Assembly (NCBI GenBank): GCA_964544475.1
Contig: CAZJBS010000002.1
Location: forward strand, 124,001-188,000
Reading direction: 5' to 3'
DNA length: 64,000 nt
Source of the DNA: CAZJBS01 sp964544475
GTDB lineage: Bacteria; CLD3; SB21
Made by a program: the position numbers and the translations under genes. The notes under the pieces were generated by a model, which worked only from the letters and a program-made list of their open reading frames with translations, did no database searches and was not told where the DNA came from. Below are positions 34,030 to 43,343 of this stretch, piece by piece (the first letter of the stretch is position 1; each line of letters opens with the position of its first letter).

Positions 34030-37000
34030 ATGAGCCTTTCATCGGTGTGCATCCGTCGGCCGGTTCTGGCGATGGTGCTCAATATCTTGATCGTCATTTT
34101 TGGAATTATCGGCTTCACCTATCTTGGCATCCGCGAGTATCCCTCTGTCGATCCGCCGATCATCACCGTTTCTACGACCTATGTCGGCGCCAACGCGGAC
34201 GTCATCGAATCCCAGATCACCGAGCCGCTGGAGGAATCCATCAATGGCATCGCCGGAATCCGCTCGCTGACGTCGGTGAGCCGTGAACAGCGAAGTACGA
34301 TCACGGTCGAATTTGAACTGGAAATCGATCTCGAGGCGGCCGCCAACGACGTACGAGATCGCGTGTCCAGAGCCCAGCGCAATCTGCCGCCCGATGTGGA
34401 TCCACCGGTCGTGGCCAAAGCCGACGCCAACGCCAGCCCGATCGTGTTTTTGAGCGTCCAGAGTGACACGCGCAATCTACTGGACGTAACGAATTATGCG
34501 ATCAACGTTTTCAAGGAACGGCTGCAGACGATCCCCGGCGTGAGTGAAGTCCGGGTCTGGGGCGAAAAACGATATTCAATGCGTTTGTGGATGGATCCGG
34601 CGCGCCTGGCCGCCTATCAATTGACTCCGCTCGATGTCCGTGCCGCGCTCAACCGCGAGAACGTGGAACTACCCAGCGGGCGTATTGAGGGCGACGCGAC
34701 GGAACTGACCGTGCGTACGATGGCGCGCCTCGAAACGCCGGATCAGTTCAATAATCTGATCCTCAAGGAAAGCAGCGGCGGCGTCGTCCGGTTCAAGGAC
34801 GTGGGGACGGCAGTTCTCGGTCCCGAAAATGAGCGCTCCATTCTCAAACGGGACGGGATTCCAATGATCGGTGTCGTGTTGATTCCCCAGCCGGGGGCCA
34901 ATAACATTGCCATCGTTGATGAGTTCTACAAGCGCGTGGAACAAATCCGCAAGGAACTGCCCGCTGATATCAGGATCGGATTTGGATTTGACATCACTGA
35001 ATTCATCCGGAAGTCCATCGGGGAAGTTCAGGAGACCATCCTCCTCGCATTCGGATTGGTCATACTCGTCATTTTTGTTTTCCTGCGCGATTGGCGTACG
35101 ACCGTCATACCGTCCCTGGCCATTCCGATATCGCTGATCGGCTCGTTTTTCATCATGTATATCGCAGGCTTCTCGATCAACGTGCTGACGCTGCTCGGCA
35201 TCGTACTCGCCATCGGTTTGGTCGTGGATGATGCGATCGTTGTGCTGGAAAATATTTTTGCCAAGATCGAATCGGGGTTATCCCCTATGGAAGCGGCGCA
35301 CAAGGGCTCCACCGAAATCTATTTTGCCGTTATCTCGACGACGATTGCCCTCGCCGCGGTTTTCCTGCCTGTCATTTTTCTTCAGGGTTTGACAGGCCGG
35401 TTGTTCCGCGAATTCGGGATTGTCGTCTCCGGTTCCGTATTGATTTCTGCTTTTGTTTCGTTGACACTGACGCCCATGATGAGTTCCCGACTGCTGCGTC
35501 ATTCCGACCATCACAACTGGCTGTACCGTGTGACCGAACCATATTTTAACAACATGATGGCGGGGTACCGGCATGTTCTCAGCCGATTTATGGAACGACG
35601 CTGGATGGCTTTGATCGTTGTGGGCGCGGCCGTGGCAATCATACTGGGCGTGGGGATGATCCTGCCGTCGGAACTGGCTCCGCTTGAGGACCGCAGTTCT
35701 TTGCAGGTGATGACCACGGGACCCGAAGGCGCGACGTTCGAATATATGGACAAGTATCTCGGAGAACTCTGGCGCTTTGTGCGTGATTCCGTCCCGGAAG
35801 TGAAAGCCAATATCAATGTAACCTCGCCGGGCTTTGCGGCAGGCGGAGGCGTGAATTCCGGTTTCATGAGGCTTTATCTCTCCGATCCTTCCGAGCGAAA
35901 CCGGAGTCAACAGGAAATCGCCGATTATTTATTGAAGGAATTCCGTAAACACACCGGTGCGCGCACGTTTGTCACGCAGGAACAGTCGATTCGATCGGCC
36001 GGCGGCGGTTTGCCCGTTCAGTTCGTGTTGCAAGCGGCCAATTTCGAAAAACTGCGCGAGGCGTTGCCAAAATTTCTGGAAGAGGCTCGCAAAAACCCGG
36101 CCTTCCAGGTACTGGACGTCAATTTGAAATTCAACAAGCCCGAACTGCGCATCGATATCCACCGCGATCGCGCGAAGACTCTCGGCGTGTCGGCCAACGA
36201 CGTTGCCCAAACGCTGCAGTTGGCCTATAGCGGCCAGCGTTTCGGTTTCTTTATCATGAACGGCAAACAATACCAGGTGATTGGCCAGATGGTTCGAGAA
36301 AAGCGTGACGAACCGTTGGACCTCAGATCGTTATATGTTAAAAGTTCAAATGGCGAATTGATCCAACTGGACAATGTCGTTTCGGTATCGGAGCAGGTCA
36401 GTCCGCCGCAGTTGTATCGATTCAACCGATACATCTCGGCTACTGTTTCAGCGGGCCTGGCCAAAGGCTACACGCTGGGTGACGGCATTGCGGCGATGCG
36501 GGAGATCGGTGACCGGGTTCTGGATGAGACGTTCTCGACCGGGCTGTCCGGCCCGTCCCAGGATTTTGAAGAAAGCTCGTCCAGTCTCTTGTTTGCATTC
36601 ATGCTGGCGCTAATCTTGATCTACCTTGTTCTCGCGGCACAATTCGAGAGTTTCCGCGGCCCGTTTATCATTTTGTTCACCGTGCCGCTGGCCTTGTCGG
36701 GCGCTCTTCTGTCCTTGTGGTATTTCAATCAGACCATCAATATTTTCAGCCAGATCGGTATGATCATGCTCATTGGGTTGGTGACCAAGAACGGCATCCT
36801 TATTGTGGAATTTGCCAACCAGCGCATCGCTTCCGGCTTGAAGGTTCACGAAGCCATCATCGATGCGTCGGTCACGAGGTTCCGACCGATCCTGATGACC
36901 AGCCTGACGACGGTCCTTGGCATCTTGCCCATTGCCCTGGCGTTGGGCGCCGGATCGGAAAGCCGCGTGCCGATGGGCATCGCGGTGGTTGGCGGCCTTA

Positions 37001-37116
37001 TTTTCTCGACGGCTCTGACGTTATTTGTTATCCCGGCGATGTATACGTTTGTGATTCGCAACCGGAAAGTACTGTATGAAAGCCGGTCATCTGAGAAAGA
37101 AGAGCTTGTCGTGTGA
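34030..37116 (+). CDS. RND-family multidrug/solute efflux pump, inner-membrane subunit
   Basis: A 1028-residue HAE1-type RND transporter with two sets of helices and two large periplasmic loops. Recognisable pieces include the N-terminal SLSSVCIRRPVLAMVLNI, the porter-domain segments, GLVVDDAIVVLENI in helix 4 with the paired aspartates of the proton relay (near 400), and the repeat-half motif GLVTKNGILIVEFANQ near 915. The size is normal and no frameshift is visible. With the upstream adaptor it forms two parts of a tripartite pump. No TolC-like outer-membrane factor gene is present in the window, so the channel must come from elsewhere. Substrate unknown. Confidence 0.95.
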   Translation: MSLSSVCIRRPVLAMVLNILIVIFGIIGFTYLGIREYPSVDPPIITVSTTYVGANADVIESQITEPLEESINGIAGIRSLTSVSREQRSTITVEFELEIDLEAAANDVRDRVSRAQRNLPPDVDPPVVAKADANASPIVFLSVQSDTRNLLDVTNYAINVFKERLQTIPGVSEVRVWGEKRYSMRLWMDPARLAAYQLTPLDVRAALNRENVELPSGRIEGDATELTVRTMARLETPDQFNNLILKESSGGVVRFKDVGTAVLGPENERSILKRDGIPMIGVVLIPQPGANNIAIVDEFYKRVEQIRKELPADIRIGFGFDITEFIRKSIGEVQETILLAFGLVILVIFVFLRDWRTTVIPSLAIPISLIGSFFIMYIAGFSINVLTLLGIVLAIGLVVDDAIVVLENIFAKIESGLSPMEAAHKGSTEIYFAVISTTIALAAVFLPVIFLQGLTGRLFREFGIVVSGSVLISAFVSLTLTPMMSSRLLRHSDHHNWLYRVTEPYFNNMMAGYRHVLSRFMERRWMALIVVGAAVAIILGVGMILPSELAPLEDRSSLQVMTTGPEGATFEYMDKYLGELWRFVRDSVPEVKANINVTSPGFAAGGGVNSGFMRLYLSDPSERNRSQQEIADYLLKEFRKHTGARTFVTQEQSIRSAGGGLPVQFVLQAANFEKLREALPKFLEEARKNPAFQVLDVNLKFNKPELRIDIHRDRAKTLGVSANDVAQTLQLAYSGQRFGFFIMNGKQYQVIGQMVREKRDEPLDLRSLYVKSSNGELIQLDNVVSVSEQVSPPQLYRFNRYISATVSAGLAKGYTLGDGIAAMREIGDRVLDETFSTGLSGPSQDFEESSSSLLFAFMLALILIYLVLAAQFESFRGPFIILFTVPLALSGALLSLWYFNQTINIFSQIGMIMLIGLVTKNGILIVEFANQRIASGLKVHEAIIDASVTRFRPILMTSLTTVLGILPIALALGAGSESRVPMGIAVVGGLIFSTALTLFVIPAMYTFVIRNRKVLYESRSSEKEELVV

Positions 37117-37209
37117 CCCATCCTCGATTTTTCTTATTGAATTACTGTCGCATTTTTGTATATTCGGACAATTAGGTTCTTTTTATCAGGCAAGATTGAA
37201 GGACGAATA

Positions 37210-37944
37210 ATGAAAAGCAAGATACTGGCCGTCTTGGGGATCCTGATTTTCACATCCCGGGTTTGGACCCAAACGTTTTCGTTGACCTGTGATACCATTG
37301 AAAGAACGGTGGTACTCAATCAGCTGGCCGAATTCCGGCTTGGCATCGGGAGTCTGACCGGTGGCGATCTGGATTCCATGAGGGTGACTCGCACGATCCA
37401 CCAGATGAATTCCGAGTGGAGCACATCGATGTGTGTGGATTTGACATGCTACGCGCCGGATGTGAGTGTGGTCGATTTTTATTTGCCCTATCCGACACCG
37501 ACGGACTTCCTGATGCAATTGGATATTTATCCGTTAGTGACCGAGGGTACCTCCATCGTCACGATGACGGTTGAAAACCTGCGGAACGGCGAAAACCACG
37601 CGTTTACATTGACGACCCACGGGATCGTGGTCGATATTGACGGGCCGTCCAATCCGGATCGCTTTGCGCTGCATGCCAATTATCCGAACCCTTTTAATCC
37701 GCTAACCCACATCGGCTACGAATTGCCGTCCGGCCAGGTTCGAAACCGCGTCATGTTGGCGGTATACGATTTGCTCGGGCGCAAAATACGGACACTCGTC
37801 GACGAGTCTCAGCCGGCCGGATTTCACTATGCCACATGGGATGGGCGGAATGAATCGGGTCTCGCGGCGGCCAGCGGAGTGTATTTCTATAAATTGACCT
37901 ATGGATCATTCAACGCCACGCGGAAGATGCTTTTGATTAAGTAG
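37210..37944 (+). CDS. Small secreted protein with T9SS type A sorting domain
   Basis: ATG 37210, with GAAGGA upstream, gives a 244-residue protein with a signal peptide (AVLGILIFTSRVWTQ). The middle is a beta-rich region (about 20-150) without a family I recognise. The last 85 residues are a classical T9SS sorting domain: ANYPNPFNPLTHIGYELP, VYDLLGRKIRTLVDE, WDGRNESG and the end GVYFYKLTYGSFNATRKMLLIK split over the final strands. It is the first of a cluster of secreted proteins but has its own 93-base gap from the RND pump. Confidence 0.85.
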   Translation: MKSKILAVLGILIFTSRVWTQTFSLTCDTIERTVVLNQLAEFRLGIGSLTGGDLDSMRVTRTIHQMNSEWSTSMCVDLTCYAPDVSVVDFYLPYPTPTDFLMQLDIYPLVTEGTSIVTMTVENLRNGENHAFTLTTHGIVVDIDGPSNPDRFALHANYPNPFNPLTHIGYELPSGQVRNRVMLAVYDLLGRKIRTLVDESQPAGFHYATWDGRNESGLAAASGVYFYKLTYGSFNATRKMLLIK

Positions 37945-37979
37945 CCTTGTCCGATTTGTTTTCTGCTTAAGGTACCGCG

Positions 37980-39173
37980 ATGAGATCGTATTCCATCTTC
38001 ATGGCAATGACTTGTCTCCTTTTCGCCTCGTCGTGCGAGACGGATTTAGGACATCCACCTGCGGATGCCGAGTTCGGCCATATTTCTGTGACAACCACTG
38101 ACACCGCTCTCCACGCGAATATTTATATAGACAATATGAACACGGGCCTGCAGACTCCAGCAACTGTGGAGAAAGTTCCAGTTGGAAAACACACCGTTCG
38201 CTTGTTTCTGTCTTGTTATCGACCAACCGAAGACTCTATTGTGGTGTTCGCTGAACGAGATTCTACTCATGATGTGCAGTTTTCAATGATTTTTGTTGAG
38301 AGCGATCGCGCTTTGAGCGTGGAAACCGAACCGTCTGGTGCAACGGTATTTCTTGACGGACTGCCGCTCGGGCATACGCCGTTCTTCTTGTCTTGCGTCG
38401 AAGACGGACCCCATTCGCTTTTTTTGAGGAAGAACAGTTGTCAGGAAGTGGATACTACAATTGCCATATTGGATGGTGAAACCACTTCCATTGTTCGTGG
38501 TCTTACGATCCTCGGCAAGACGCCGCTCGTTGAGCATTTTTCCAATTCCAGTTGTGTACCTTGTGTGACGGCGGATCGGATCCTGGACACGGTCCTGATT
38601 AATTTTGGCACGAAGCGGCGCACAAGCATCGGATATCATGTCGACTGGCCCTCACCCGACGACCCGATGTACCAGTTGGCGCTGGCGGACAATAATACGC
38701 GAAAAGCCTATTATGGGATTTCGACCGTTCCATTTTTCGCCATAGACGGCCAGCGCATCATGTCCTTCGGTTCTGCGACGCTCGACGACTCGATCCGAAA
38801 CCGGTTGTATCCCCAATCGCAGCAGAGTCCGGCTGTTCTATTGGATGTCTGGTCCTTATCAAACACGGATACGTTGAAAGGTGAAATTCACTTTCGCGCA
38901 CTCCAAAGCGTTTCCGCCACGCTGACCGTGGCCGTCATCGAGCGGGAAATCCTCTACGGCTCACCTCCGGGAACGAATGGTCAGACAAGGTTCACCGACG
39001 TTTTCAGAGGTTATTTCGGACCGTCCGGCCAGTCCGTTGGCCTGTCGGCCGGGGATACGTTGATGGTGCCGTATGCCATTCCGAAAAATGCCGCCTGGGG
39101 TCAGACCGATGTCGTTGTTTTTTTACAAAGCGGGCCGGAGATCATTCAGTCGGCCTGGACCGTTTATCCGTAA
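37980..39173 (+). CDS. Lipoprotein with PEGA repeats and Omp28-like thioredoxin-fold domain
   Basis: A 397-residue lipoprotein (lipobox ASSC). Two PEGA-like beta modules occupy about 35-105 and 110-170 (SVETEPSGATVFLDGLPLGHTP). The rest is an Omp28-type domain: EHFSNSSCVPCVTAD with a CVPC redox-like motif, then YHVDWPSPDDPMY, YYGISTVPFFAIDG and SPPGTNGQTRFTDVFRGYF. These blocks recur in three T9SS proteins downstream, but this copy is lipid-anchored and lacks a sorting domain. It is followed at 12 bases by a TlpA-type thioredoxin, suggesting a shared thiol-redox role at the outer membrane. Confidence 0.82.
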   Translation: MRSYSIFMAMTCLLFASSCETDLGHPPADAEFGHISVTTTDTALHANIYIDNMNTGLQTPATVEKVPVGKHTVRLFLSCYRPTEDSIVVFAERDSTHDVQFSMIFVESDRALSVETEPSGATVFLDGLPLGHTPFFLSCVEDGPHSLFLRKNSCQEVDTTIAILDGETTSIVRGLTILGKTPLVEHFSNSSCVPCVTADRILDTVLINFGTKRRTSIGYHVDWPSPDDPMYQLALADNNTRKAYYGISTVPFFAIDGQRIMSFGSATLDDSIRNRLYPQSQQSPAVLLDVWSLSNTDTLKGEIHFRALQSVSATLTVAVIEREILYGSPPGTNGQTRFTDVFRGYFGPSGQSVGLSAGDTLMVPYAIPKNAAWGQTDVVVFLQSGPEIIQSAWTVYP

Positions 39174-39185
39174 AGGAGATTCCGG

Positions 39186-39689
39186 ATGCTCAAATTTGTC
39201 GTCGTCTTGTGTTTGTTGGCGTCCCCGCTAAGCGCGCAAATTTTGAAAGATCAAAAAGCGCCTGACTTCACGCTGCCCGATCTCGATGGCAACAACTACC
39301 GGCTCTATGACAACCTGGGCAAAGAGGCCCTCTTGATCACATTCTGGGCCACCTGGTGCGCGCCATGCATCGAGGAGATGAAAGCCCTCAGGCCGGTGTA
39401 CGAAAAATATGCGCCGCGAGGTTTGGAAGTCATCTCGATTTCCGTCGACGATCCAAAGACGGTGGGTCGTGTCGGCGGTTTTGTCAACAGCCGAAAATTT
39501 CCTTACAAAATCCTGCTCGATACGAACAATGAGATCATGCAATTGTACCAGACGACCATGCCGCCATTTTCAATCTTGCTTGACCGTGAAGGCCGGATCG
39601 TTTACACCCACACGGGGTATCGTAAAGGCGACGAGGCCGAACTCGAATCCCACGTGGCGGATCTGCTCTCGTCATCGTCCACCCCATGA
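39186..39689 (+). CDS. TlpA/ResA-like periplasmic thioredoxin
   Basis: A 167-residue exported thioredoxin-fold protein with a short signal peptide (ending PLSAQ). It has the AhpC/TSA-Redoxin lead-in APDFTLPDLDGNNYRLYD and the active site WCAPC with C58 and C61, then the cis-proline region TTMPPFSILLD. TlpA/ResA proteins reduce disulfides in periplasmic or cytochrome-maturation partners. AAAGGAG precedes the start. It sits between an Omp28-like lipoprotein and an outer-membrane barrel gene whose longest frame overlaps its stop (ATGA). Confidence 0.93.
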   Translation: MLKFVVVLCLLASPLSAQILKDQKAPDFTLPDLDGNNYRLYDNLGKEALLITFWATWCAPCIEEMKALRPVYEKYAPRGLEVISISVDDPKTVGRVGGFVNSRKFPYKILLDTNNEIMQLYQTTMPPFSILLDREGRIVYTHTGYRKGDEAELESHVADLLSSSSTP

Positions 39690-39751
39690 TTTGTTTTGCG
39701 GAACCGGATCCTCGGGGTACCATTAATAACCTCCATTCGGGAATTCCAATC

Positions 39752-41134
39752 GTGAGATATCTACTCTTTTTCGCCGTGCTGTCCGCCTGTGCGTTTTCCG
39801 TCAGAGCGCAACAGTGGCAGTTCCAGGGCCAACAACATACGGAATACGCTGTGGACCGGCAGAAAGACAGCATCTATTTCGAAAGTTGGACCCACTTCAG
39901 CGCATCCTACGATGCGTGGCGGATCGGGCTTCGGTACGAGATCCACGATCCGCCGCAGCCTTTTTCAGCGCAGAAGCGGGAGAGCCGTATCGCACAAAGC
40001 TTTGTAGAATATCGGAAGAACGGCCTCACGATCACGGCCGGGAACTTCTATGGTATCCTGGGGAGGGGCATTGTTTTGCGATCTTACGAATCCCGCCCGC
40101 TTCGCTGGGATACGAATATTCAAGGCATGAAATTTGACTACAAGAGCAAGACATTCGACGTGCTCTGGATGGGCGGGCAACCACGCGACCTGACCGGCAA
40201 ACGCTACGAATCGCTTCAGGCCGGCGAACTGCGCGTCAAACCGACGAAATCATGGCAGTTTGGCGGAACAGGTCTTGTGACCGATGTGCCCGGCGGGCGC
40301 ATGTATGTCGGCTCGGGACTGAGCCAGTATCATCATAAATATTTCAACGTGTATGCGGAAGTAGCCAGGAAAGAGCATCCCATCAACGATTTCAACGGCT
40401 GGGCCTATTACGCGTCCGGGAATGTGTATGTCGGCGATCTCAGCCTGTCCGCGGAATACAAGGAATACGACCAATTCAATCTGAGTGAGGGCGTCACTTT
40501 CAACAATCCACCCACCTCCGTCAGAGAACATCTCTATACGCTGCTCAACCGTCATCAACTTGTGCAGGACGCCAACGATGAAAGAGGTTATCTGGTCGAG
40601 GCGACGTATCCGGTGCTGGAAGATGCCGTTCTGACTCTGGAACATAGTCGTATCCGGAATCATGACGGCCGCCGGCTTTACGAGGAGGTTTACGGCCAGT
40701 GGGAGTGGGATTTTCCGGAGTCCTGGCAATGGATTGGAGCGGCGGGTTGGCAGGAAGATCTCGAAGCGCGTTACCTGAATCTGGTCGGCAGTTCTTCGTG
40801 GAAATTCACGGAAACCAAGTCGGCCAAACTGCTGGTTGAACATCAACATGCTAAGATTCATGCCACCGATCGCATGTTTGTGAGTCAGGTCGTGACGGCG
40901 GGATACTCCGAATCCGGCAAATACACCTTGTCCGTGATTGGCGAGCATACGACGGATCATTTTTCGGAAAAGAAAAACTGGATCGGTCTTCAGGCGGATG
41001 TGCATTTCTGGGAAAAATTTGATGCCACGGTATTTGCCGGAAGCCGGAGAGAGGGCAAGATTTGCGCCGGCGGTGTGTGCGTTCAGAAACCGGAATTCAA
41101 AGGTGTCGAAATAACCTTTATCGCCCGTCTGTGA
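39752..41134 (+). CDS. Outer-membrane beta-barrel protein, DUF6029-like
   Basis: GTG 39752 is chosen because it places a signal peptide (RYLLFFAVLSACAFSVRAQ) at the very start; an ATG at 39686, overlapping the thioredoxin stop, would put it 22 residues in. The 460-residue mature protein is made of repeated amphipathic strands with many aromatic ends. The stretch GNFYGILGRGIVLRSYESRPL followed by DTNIQGMKFDYKS resembles the DUF6029 family of Bacteroidota outer-membrane proteins. It ends with a strand and aromatic/charged C-terminus typical of a barrel. Function is unknown; the upstream thiol-redox genes suggest a shared complex. Confidence 0.7.
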   Translation: MRYLLFFAVLSACAFSVRAQQWQFQGQQHTEYAVDRQKDSIYFESWTHFSASYDAWRIGLRYEIHDPPQPFSAQKRESRIAQSFVEYRKNGLTITAGNFYGILGRGIVLRSYESRPLRWDTNIQGMKFDYKSKTFDVLWMGGQPRDLTGKRYESLQAGELRVKPTKSWQFGGTGLVTDVPGGRMYVGSGLSQYHHKYFNVYAEVARKEHPINDFNGWAYYASGNVYVGDLSLSAEYKEYDQFNLSEGVTFNNPPTSVREHLYTLLNRHQLVQDANDERGYLVEATYPVLEDAVLTLEHSRIRNHDGRRLYEEVYGQWEWDFPESWQWIGAAGWQEDLEARYLNLVGSSSWKFTETKSAKLLVEHQHAKIHATDRMFVSQVVTAGYSESGKYTLSVIGEHTTDHFSEKKNWIGLQADVHFWEKFDATVFAGSRREGKICAGGVCVQKPEFKGVEITFIARL

Positions 41135-41152
41135 CGGGAAACTATTCCCATG

Positions 41153-41184
41153 AAAAAGCCCCGCCAGATTCAGTCCGGCGGGGC
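41153..41184. terminator. Bidirectional terminator between convergent secreted-protein genes
   Basis: AGCCCCGCC (41157-41165) and GGCGGGGCT (41176-41184) form a nine-pair GC-rich stem. On the minus strand it is followed by five Ts; on the plus strand by TCGTGTTT, a weaker tail. It separates the DUF6029-like gene from the convergent T9SS protein. Confidence 0.82.
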
Positions 41185-41207
41185 TTCGTGTTTCCATAGG
41201 TCTTTCG

Positions 41208-43313
41208 TTATTTGATCAGCAGCATCTTGCGGCTGAAGACCTTGCCGCCCGCCTCAAGCCGGTAAATGTAAACGCCACTGCTCACATTGTGGCCCGCGTT
41301 GTCTTTTCCGTCCCACAGGACCGTGTTCAACCCCTCCGATTGGCGGTTATTCACAAGCGAACGAACCTCCTGCCCGAGAATGTTGAATATGCGAAGTGCA
41401 ACCTGACCTGTCTTCGCAAGACGATATCGGATTTCGGTGGTCGGGTTGAAAGGATTTGGAAAATTGCCGATCAAGGCAACCTGCGACGGGTGCGCATCGG
41501 GGTCGTCCACGTTCACGATAACGGTCCCATCATACATGCGCACTTCGGTCGCATTCAGCACCTGTCGTCTGGTGGGATCGGGGTCGTGATAGGACACAAA
41601 AGCGATCACGTGAATCTGATCGGCATCCCACGAGGCATTGATGGGAATGGACGCGTAAGTTGTCTCGAACGTATCGCCGGGGGCCATCTGGGGCTGTATG
41701 ACCGAAGCATCGCCCCATGTCGGAGTCGGTACGGCCCGCAGGACGTGGCGATGCACATACCCAATAATAGGATTGCCCGCGCCGTAATACGGGTGGCCAA
41801 CAACTGTATTCAAGTAGTTTACTTGATTGTAAGCTGTACCCGTGCCGGTGACGCTGTCCTCCACGATGTAGACGGTCAGACGAAGATCTCCGGCCGCGTA
41901 ATTGACAAAATCCGCCGTCACGTTGACATCCAACAATCGGGCGCCTTCATCGTAAGTAGTCTCCAGATGCAGATCAAGCGGCGTCGAAGCAAGCATCTCG
42001 TCAGCCATCCGGGAATGCCATAAGTCTCTAGTGAATCCCACCATGGCTTCGCCGTCGTAGTGGTTGCGATCGATGGAACCAGCGGGATAAAATGGACAGT
42101 GTGCGGCGGCGATTTCGACGCCGGATGGAATTTCCATGGCATAGCTGGCCCCGCCACCCGCGTGAATCGAGGCAATGACGACGTCCGGATGAAGCGCTTC
42201 AAGTGAATCCAGGAGATATTTGCCATCAGGACACCATCCACACCAGGCCCCGGTAAATTCTTCCATCAATGGCCGTTTTGTCCCGGTCGCAGCCGTTGTG
42301 GCCGCAAACAGGCTCGTCGTGGAATCGTCACACGTGTACAGAGCGGGACTGCCGTTCAGATTGGAGATCCACGATTGGATGGCGTGATATCCTGCTGAGA
42401 GTCCGCTAACCGGCGATGAATGGGTGAACGAATAGACGCCACTGGCCGGGATCGAAAGCCCGGAGAAAGACTGGGTGGAAACGCTTCCGTGATCCACGGC
42501 ATACGAATAATCGAATGACGTAATCGTGGTGGATCCGATATTCTGGAAATAACCGGTGAGATCAAATCCTCCACCGGCTTCCACGTTGTGGGGCGTATTG
42601 GCTCTCAGCATACGGGCATCGAGCGTCGGCTGACCATTGTAGAAAAAGTGATACACGATGTCGTCCGCCGTGTTGCCGGTGGTACTGCCACCACCGCCGG
42701 TGTGATTTGGACTCGCGCCGGCCACAGTCGCCTGGGTGCCATCCCCGTTCTCACAACCCACCGTTCCCGACAATCCCGATGGTACGTTGCTAAAGGTCAA
42801 AGCAATGTCAAAATCGCCGCACTCGTACAGTCGGATCGCAAAAAACATGGTGGTCGAGCTGACCGAAGGTGTTACGGAAAACCACTGAATCACATGAACA
42901 CGCGCAGGGGCCGATCCATATGTGTACGTCTGTACTTTGTCGGCAAGGCCAACGGTGGTGAGCCGCAAGGCATCCCAGAAGCCATAGATGGCTTTGTTGG
43001 GACCGCCGACGGAGGGGGGAAGATCGTTGGCCGAATAGCTGGTTGTGGCCAGACTGTCAAATGTGATGTAGCCGTTGTCACTGGCGTAGTAGCCCGTCAC
43101 CGATTCCCCATAAAACGTCCAGGGGAAGGGTAATGTCTGCCACGACGAAAGCACTTCATCGGCCGGCAGAGACAAAATCACGTCGCCGGAATTTCTTTCA
43201 AAAAAAGGCGCATACGTGCCGGCTCTCTGTACAAAGGTGTATTGAGCCTGAGCATCCTGTCCCAGGACCAGGATGATCCCGGCCATCACCAGAACGTGTT
43301 TATGAAACCGCAT
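41208..43313 (-). CDS. Secreted Omp28-like protein with T9SS sorting domain
   Basis: ATG 43313, five bases after AGGAG, gives 701 residues; a GTG two codons upstream would overlap the ribosome-binding site. After the signal peptide come a beta-sandwich region (about 25-250) and a CARDB-like segment (VEAGGGFDLTGYFQNIG). An Omp28/thioredoxin-fold domain starts at LMEEFTGAWCGWCPDGK (CGWC motif) and contains ASIHAGGGASYA. The last 85 residues are a T9SS type A domain (NFPNPFNPTTEIRY, FNILGQEVRSLV, GVYIYRLEAGG). It should be exported across the outer membrane. It is the downstream member of three same-strand paralogous genes. Confidence 0.85.
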   Translation of the reverse strand: MRFHKHVLVMAGIILVLGQDAQAQYTFVQRAGTYAPFFERNSGDVILSLPADEVLSSWQTLPFPWTFYGESVTGYYASDNGYITFDSLATTSYSANDLPPSVGGPNKAIYGFWDALRLTTVGLADKVQTYTYGSAPARVHVIQWFSVTPSVSSTTMFFAIRLYECGDFDIALTFSNVPSGLSGTVGCENGDGTQATVAGASPNHTGGGGSTTGNTADDIVYHFFYNGQPTLDARMLRANTPHNVEAGGGFDLTGYFQNIGSTTITSFDYSYAVDHGSVSTQSFSGLSIPASGVYSFTHSSPVSGLSAGYHAIQSWISNLNGSPALYTCDDSTTSLFAATTAATGTKRPLMEEFTGAWCGWCPDGKYLLDSLEALHPDVVIASIHAGGGASYAMEIPSGVEIAAAHCPFYPAGSIDRNHYDGEAMVGFTRDLWHSRMADEMLASTPLDLHLETTYDEGARLLDVNVTADFVNYAAGDLRLTVYIVEDSVTGTGTAYNQVNYLNTVVGHPYYGAGNPIIGYVHRHVLRAVPTPTWGDASVIQPQMAPGDTFETTYASIPINASWDADQIHVIAFVSYHDPDPTRRQVLNATEVRMYDGTVIVNVDDPDAHPSQVALIGNFPNPFNPTTEIRYRLAKTGQVALRIFNILGQEVRSLVNNRQSEGLNTVLWDGKDNAGHNVSSGVYIYRLEAGGKVFSRKMLLIK

Positions 43314-43343
43314 GGTCACTCCTTTTGTATCTTAAATCTTTCA

